This document shows, one piece after another, positions 59,126 to 64,000 of a DNA stretch of 64,000 bases. This DNA comes from Bacilli bacterium. GTDB taxonomy: Bacteria; Bacillota_I; Bacilli_A; RF39; UBA660. Location of the stretch: positions 496,001 through 560,000 of the forward strand of contig CP091726.1 of assembly GCA_022009835.1 (NCBI GenBank). Direction: 5' to 3'. The notes under the pieces are model-generated. The model saw only the letters and a list, made by a program, of their open reading frames with translations, searched no databases and was not told the DNA's origin. Position 1 is the first letter of the stretch. Every line of letters starts with the position of its first letter. The translations under genes and the position numbers were made by a program.

Positions 59126-59743
59126 ATGAAGGATTTTATTAAGAGTGTATTAGCAGGGATTATGATTGGTATTGGGGGAACTATATATTTATCAATTGAT
59201 AATAAGGTAGTAGGTGCTTCTTTATTTGGTATTGGTTTATTTATGATTGTTATATATGGTTTTAATTTGTATACTGGAAAGATTGGTTATTTAGTTGATA
59301 ATTTTAATTTTAAGTATATTAAGATGTTAGTAATTACTTTGATAGGTAATTTTATAGGAACATTCTTTGTGGGGTATATATTTATGTTTACTAGGATATA
59401 TTCTTTGATTCATGATAAAGCTAAACTATTAGTGAATGTTAAGTTAGATGATTCTTTAATTAGTATATTAATATTAGCATTCTTTTTGTGGAATACTTAT
59501 GTATTTAGCGGTTAATACTTATAAAGAAAATAAGGATATTAGTAAATATTTAGGGGTGTTTTTTTAGGAGTAATTGTATTTATATTATGTGGATTTGAAC
59601 ATTGTATTGCTAATATGTATTATTTCTCAGTAGCAAATATTTGGAATTTAAATACATTATTATATTTACTTATAATGATACTAGGTAATAGTTTAGGTGG
59701 TATGCTTGTACCTTTATGTAATAAAGTAATAAAAAAAGGGTAG
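59126..59743 (+). CDS. Formate/nitrite-type (FNT) channel family protein
   Basis: About 205 residues, ATG 59,126 after AGGAGGTTAG. Six membrane helices; FGIGLFMIVIYGFNLYTGKIGYL and LCGFEHCIANMYYF match FNT core motifs, including the conserved His-bearing stretch of the sixth helix region. Would carry small monovalent anions. Shorter than typical FNT (about 260 residues). Breaks near 59,503 and 59,562. Confidence 0.75.
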
Positions 59744-59768
59744 AAACTTAGTTTTTCTACTCATTTTC
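59740..59768 (+). terminator. Terminator of the FNT gene
   Basis: GTAGAAA/TTTCTAC stem at the stop codon followed by a T-rich stretch. Confidence 0.55.
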
Positions 59769-59805
59769 TGTTTGTGGGGGAGTATATATTATTTCTTTAG
59801 TAATA

Positions 59806-60553
59806 TTATTTTTTTAATATATCAAGTACATGGGAAGAGGAACCGAGTAATTCTTTTTCTTTCACATATAGATAAATGATATTTATAATATAATTCAAAT
59901 GTTTCATCATCCATTTTTATTGATAGTACTTCTTAGGTAGTCAGTTGGGCCATCTTGGGATAATATTTTTTTACTCTTTTTTTAGATTTAAAAGTATCTT
60001 TATAATAGTTTATGTCTTCTAGTCTAACCATACTATATAGATCATCTTCTTTTGGTGTAATATGAAAGGTATTATCTATGAGGTTGTTTTTGATATCTTC
60101 TTTGATGGTATTTTCGATAAAACCATGAGTAATAATGGCATATTCATTCATATAGTAACTAATAAAAGATTAGGCCATTATTTTTTTAATATTCTTTTTA
60201 GCTTCAGATAAAGCTTTTAGTTTATCTTCATTACTTATTAAATGATACATAGGGCCAAATAGTAAGACAATATCAAAAGTATTATCTTTAAATTTACTTA
60301 AGTCTATAGCATTACCTAGATAAGTTTTTACTTTGTTACTTTTGTTTTTTAGGGTCATTAAATTATGTTTTATTAATTCTACTGCTGTTACATCATAACC
60401 TTCATTGGCTAGTGGGATAGAGTAAGCACCAGTACCTGCTCCAATATCAATTATTTTGGGATTGGTCATAGTATTTAGATATTTATTTATATATTTAATA
60501 GCGGTTCTATATTCGATTATTCCATGTCTTCTAGTTAATCTTTTTATCTTCAT
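59806..60553 (-). CDS. SAM-dependent methyltransferase
   Basis: About 249 residues, ATG at 60,553. Class I fold: IIDIGAGTGAYSIPLA (motif I), DVTAVEL (motif II) and DIVLLFGPMYHL (motif IV), followed by a C-terminal domain (YAIITHGFIENTIKED). Substrate unknown. Breaks near 60,175 and 59,965. Only a poor ribosome site precedes it. Confidence 0.75.
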
Positions 60554-60652
60554 TAAATTTATTATAATATTTTATTAGATTTTTCTGTATTCATTTTTAT
60601 CACCTGTTTATATAATACATTATTATTTGAGATATGTAAATATGTTTATGTT

Positions 60653-60723
60653 CACTGTAAGCTATAATCTTACAGTGTTATTTGGAGTCTTTGGTCTCCA
60701 AATAAGTATCAACCATACTTATT
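60653..60723. repeat. Three adjacent perfect hairpins
   Basis: CACTGTAAG/CTTACAGTG (9 bp), ATTTGGAG/CTCCAAAT (8 bp) and AATAAGTAT/ATACTTATT (9 bp), with loops of 5-8 nt and nearly no spacing, followed by ATTTGGGGTTATT. They lie in the 280-bp gap between the methyltransferase and the desulfurase; no ORF or known motif was found there. Confidence 0.6.
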
Positions 60724-60832
60724 ATATTTGGGGTTATTACTATATATTAAAAATTATATTAAATTAGGATATTTTTACTTTTTAAAAATTATTATATATA
60801 TGGTAAAAATACTAGAGGAAAGAAGGAATATT

Positions 60833-61958
60833 ATGATTTATTTTTGATAATAGTGCTACTACTTTTGTTGATGAGAGAGTACTTAATACTTTTAATAGGG
60901 TTTGTTTAGATTATCCGGGTAATTCTAATTCAATACATAGTTTAGGGGTTAAATCTAAAGAGTTAGAGGAATTTGCTACTGATAAAATAAGTAAATTATT
61001 AGGAGTTAAACCTAGTGAGATTATTTATACATCAGGGGCTTCTGAATCTAATAATACGGTTTTTAAAGGGGGTTGCTTCTAGATATAGAAATAGGGGTAA
61101 TCATATTATTACTACTCATTTGGAACATTCTAGTACTATAGAGACTGTTAAGTATTTAGAAAGTAAGGGTTTTGTTATTGATTATGTTAAGATAAGAGAA
61201 GATGGGTTAATAGATTTAGATAATTTGAAAGAGTTAATAGGGGATAATACAATACTTGTTGCTATTTCTTATGTTGATAGTGAACTTGGTATTAAACAGA
61301 ATATTAAAGAGATTAGGAAAATTATAAGTAATTATCCTAAATGTTTATTTCATGTTGATGCTACACAGGCTATTGGGAAAATAGCTGTTGATTTTAATGA
61401 TATGGATTTTATGAGTATGTCTGGGCATAAGATATTTGGTATGAAAGGAATTGGATTACTTATTAAGAAAGAGAATATTGTTATTGATAATTTGATTCAT
61501 GGTGGTAAAAGTACTTCTGTTTATAGGAGTGGCACACCAGCATTACCTTTAATATGTAGTCTTATGAAAGCATTGGAACTTATTATTCCTAATATTGATA
61601 ATAATTATAATTATGTTAAGGAATTAAATAGTAAGATAGTTGATAATTTAAAAAAATATGATAATATTCATATTAATAGTACTGATAATAGTATTCCTTA
61701 TGTTATTAATTTTTAGTATATTAAATATTAAACCAGAGACTTTTTATTCATGCTATGGAGGAAGAAGATATTTATATATCTACGAAGAGTGCTTGTTCTA
61801 CTAGTGATTTATCTAGTAGTGTATTTAGTATATATCATGATAATACTATTGCTACACATAGTATAAGAATAAGTTTATCATATAAAAATACGATGGAAGA
61901 AGTTAATAGGTTTAATGAAGTGTTTGATAAGATAATTAATAAATTGTCATTAAAATAA
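60833..61958 (+). CDS. Cysteine desulfurase (NifS/IscS family)
   Basis: About 375 residues, ATG 60,833 after AAGAAGGAAT. PLP-enzyme landmarks: YFDNSATT, SGASESNN, THLEHSS, HVDATQAIGK, the Lys motif SGHKIFG, and the sulfur-carrying Cys in STKSACSTS. Mobilises sulfur from cysteine. Breaks near 60,842, 61,068 and 61,715-61,745. No iscU or thiI neighbour in the window. Confidence 0.9.
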
Positions 61959-62001
61959 TGTTTAAAAGTATATAATATTAGTACATAATATAAAATGAAA
62001 T

Positions 62002-62047
62002 AAAAAGAAGTTTTTAATAAGAGAGGTCTTGTTAATGCTTCTTTTTT
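62002..62047 (+). terminator. Terminator of the desulfurase gene
   Basis: AAAAAGAAG/CTTCTTTTTT outer stem with an inner TTAATAAGA/TCTTGTTAA helix. Confidence 0.7.
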
Positions 62048-62097
62048 CATTATAAAAAAATAAAATTTAATACAATTAGTTATCTAATGGTGATATT

Positions 62098-62834
62098 ATG
62101 AAAAATAAAAAAATAATAACAATTTATTTTATGGGTATTATTTTAGTGTTAATTATTGTTTTGTTAATAGTAGAGTTATCTACTAGTAAAAGGAATAGTT
62201 ATCAACTTAATGTTGATATAGAAGGTAATGATAAAGTAATTAATTTTGTTAATTATAATGATGTTATTACTAAAGTTAGAGAAGAATATAATAATAATGA
62301 TGTAAAAGGTATTTTTAGAAATAGAAAATACTGATTATATAGTACCTGTATTGCAGGGTGATGATAATGCCTACTATTTAAATCATGATGCATATGGTAA
62401 TAGTAATTATATGGGTAGTATTTACTTAGATTATAGAGTAGATATAGATAGTAGTAGGAAATTATTAATTTATGGTCATAATTCTTCGAATATTAATATG
62501 CCATTTAAGATATTAGAAGAATTTTTATGATAAAGATTATTATGATAATCATAAGTATGTAGATTTAACTACTAGTACTACTAAAAAAAGAGGTATGAAA
62601 TATTTTTCTGTATATCTAGAGCCTACTGATTCTTCATATATGAATATTAATTTTTAATAGTGATGAGGAATATTTAAATCACTTAAAGAAATTAAAAAAA
62701 GTAAATCTATGTATGATACAGGAATAGAAGTAACTAAAGATGATGAGATATTAATACTTCAGACTTGTAGTACACATAATGATTATCATAATTATCAAAA
62801 AAAATATTTATTAATTATATTGAGGAGGGTTTAA
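62098..62834 (+). CDS. Class B-like sortase
   Basis: About 245 residues, ATG 62,098 after AATGGTGATATT. One N-terminal membrane helix, then YLNHDAYGNSNYMGSIYLDYR, LLIYGHNS (catalytic His), ILQTCST (catalytic Cys) and the Arg near the end in IILRRV. Attaches surface proteins to the wall or builds pili. Breaks near 62,315, 62,523, 62,590, 62,660 and 62,805. The stop is followed at once by the ATG of the VWA protein, a likely substrate. Confidence 0.8.
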
Positions 62835-64000
62835 ATGAAAAAAAGTTTTATGAAGATTACTAAATTATTAGTACTTGTTGCTATGATATTCTCTGATTTG
62901 ATGACTCCTATTAGTGTTCTTGCTAATGAGATAAGTGATAGAGATCCTGTTAAAGGCGATGTAGGTATTAATAATCAAGTAGTAAATGATGGCAATAGTG
63001 CTACTGTTAGTGTTGGTTCTTTAAATAAAGAAGGTGATGTTTTAGTAACTAAAATAGTGAGTAGGACTGCTAGTGATGGAGAGTATGAAATTAAGTTTAG
63101 GATTGAAGGAAAGGATGTTAAAGAAACAACAACATCTACTAAACCAATATATGCTGTTGTAGTGTTTGATAGATCTGGTAGCATGTATAGAGAAAAATGT
63201 AATTTTCTATTCTTTGGTTGTAAAGAAGTAAAATTTACTGCGGCTGTTGATGGGGCCAAAACATTTGCAAGAACATTAATAAATAGATTTAGTAATGCTA
63301 ACTTATCGTTAGTGGCATTTGATGATAATGTTAATGTTTTAACAAATCCAAATGGTGATGGCTTTATTAATGGTAATTTTGATTCTGTTAGATTTGGTAG
63401 TCCAGATGGTGTTACTAATTTAACTGGTGCATTAAATAAAGCTAAGGATTTATTAGATGCTAAAACTGGAGATTATACTAAATATGTTGTTGTAATTAGT
63501 GATGGTGCTCCGACTAATTCAAATGGTTATGCTACTTCAACTGCTGCTCAAGAGGCAATTTCTGCTGCTAAGTTATTAAAAGATGAAGATGTCAAAATTT
63601 TCTCTATAGGTTATGAAACGGATAGAACTACATCTAATACACTTGGAAATATATCTTCTGGTAATGGATATTATGCTGATGCAGACCCTGAAACGGTTGC
63701 TGCAAAATTCTCAGAGATTACAAGTAGTATTACATCTTCTACATTTGCAGGAAAAGAGGCTGTATTAAAAGATAATATTGGTGCTGCTTTCACTGTAGTT
63801 CCAAATGATAAAGTATCTGTAGATGAAGATGGAAATGTTACTGCTAATATTGGTAATATTACAGAAGGTGGAACAGAAATTTCATTTAATGTTAAAATTA
63901 ATCAGGATACTACTGATTGTTGGACAAATGTTAATGAAGGATTTAGTCTATCATATAAAAAAAATTCAAATGGTGAAGAAGATAGTTTAGATTATTCTGC
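62835..64000 (+). CDS. VWA-domain surface protein, pilus-tip-like (runs off the window)
   Basis: At least 388 residues, open to the window end without a break. GGAGGGTTTAA precedes ATG 62,835. A signal peptide (LLVLVAMIFSDLMTPISVLANE) is followed by a von Willebrand A domain with MIDAS motif DRSGSM near residue 117, later GVTNLTGAL and VVISDGAPTN. VWA adhesins next to a sortase are typical tip subunits of sortase-assembled pili. Confidence 0.8.
   Translation, partial: MKKSFMKITKLLVLVAMIFSDLMTPISVLANEISDRDPVKGDVGINNQVVNDGNSATVSVGSLNKEGDVLVTKIVSRTASDGEYEIKFRIEGKDVKETTTSTKPIYAVVVFDRSGSMYREKCNFLFFGCKEVKFTAAVDGAKTFARTLINRFSNANLSLVAFDDNVNVLTNPNGDGFINGNFDSVRFGSPDGVTNLTGALNKAKDLLDAKTGDYTKYVVVISDGAPTNSNGYATSTAAQEAISAAKLLKDEDVKIFSIGYETDRTTSNTLGNISSGNGYYADADPETVAAKFSEITSSITSSTFAGKEAVLKDNIGAAFTVVPNDKVSVDEDGNVTANIGNITEGGTEISFNVKINQDTTDCWTNVNEGFSLSYKKNSNGEEDSLDYS

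Noticed and set aside
60653..60723. CRISPR array
   Set aside because: The three stems differ in sequence and there are no equal spacers or cas genes.

Overview
The window is very AT-rich DNA with a low-GC Gram-positive (Bacillota) gene set: hrcA-grpE-dnaK-dnaJ, scpA-scpB, ruvB, rpsO-pnp, recX, rnhB, an RNase J homologue, ribosomal protein S4 on its own, a sortase and lipoproteins with lipoboxes. TGG is used for Trp and TGA reads as a stop, so the Mycoplasma code does not apply. FtsW, an L,D-transpeptidase and sortase imply a walled monoderm. Cohesin- and dockerin-like surface modules fit an uncultured gut or rumen Bacilli-type organism; that placement is inference. Many genes are broken by one-base gains or losses, mostly in A or T runs, including essential ones (rpsD, dnaK, ruvB, ftsW). 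This looks like uncorrected long-read error rather than decay, so such genes are annotated across the breaks.

Layout. 0-3.8 kb: a SipW-cognate exported protein, FtsW, two tandem HD-domain proteins and a membrane protein. 3.8-4.4 kb (minus): a strongly promoted, structured, roughly 600-nt non-coding RNA. 4.4-5.6 and 17.26-18.7 kb (minus): an ABC importer operon (binding protein, ATPase, permease) whose ATPase gene is cut in two at its signature motif by an 11.7-kb integrative element (about 5,581-17,266). The element carries a large serine recombinase, DinD/Bro-N and RhuM-type genes, an XRE regulator, and surface cargo: a papain-family protease with InlB-type repeats and a dockerin, a membrane-anchored cadherin-like protein, and a His/Ser/Gly-repeat protein. 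19.4-21.05 kb: six tRNA genes and rpsD with a structured leader.

21.2-30.4 kb: a chromosomal cohesin-like surface protein followed by a Tad-type pilus operon (two TadE-like pilins, TadZ/CpaE, TadA/CpaF, TadB, TadC), yebC and two SipW-cognate exported proteins. 30.5-31.1 kb: a candidate type I toxin-antitoxin locus. 31.1-32.9 kb: a surface protein whose C-terminal 130 bp has unusual GC-rich composition and resembles a diversity-generating-retroelement variable region. 33-45.6 kb: housekeeping and envelope genes (CorC-like, RlmCD-like, PAP2, RNase J2-like, YtxG/YtxH-like, SDR, thioredoxin-like, RecX, RNase HII) with a second structured minus-strand RNA near 42.1 kb. 45.7-50.7 kb: the heat-shock operon behind two CIRCE-like operators. 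50.8-62 kb: L,D-transpeptidase, ScpAB, RuvB, S15, PNPase, a LolA/GerS-like lipoprotein, an FNT channel, a methyltransferase and a cysteine desulfurase. 62.1-64 kb: a class B-like sortase and a VWA-domain surface protein that runs off the window.

The recurring theme is surface display: SipW-cognate fibres, Tad pili, sortase substrates, cohesin/dockerin modules and a possibly hypervariable ligand-binding domain. The integrated element adds a dockerin-bearing protease to a chromosome that already encodes a cohesin-like anchor.
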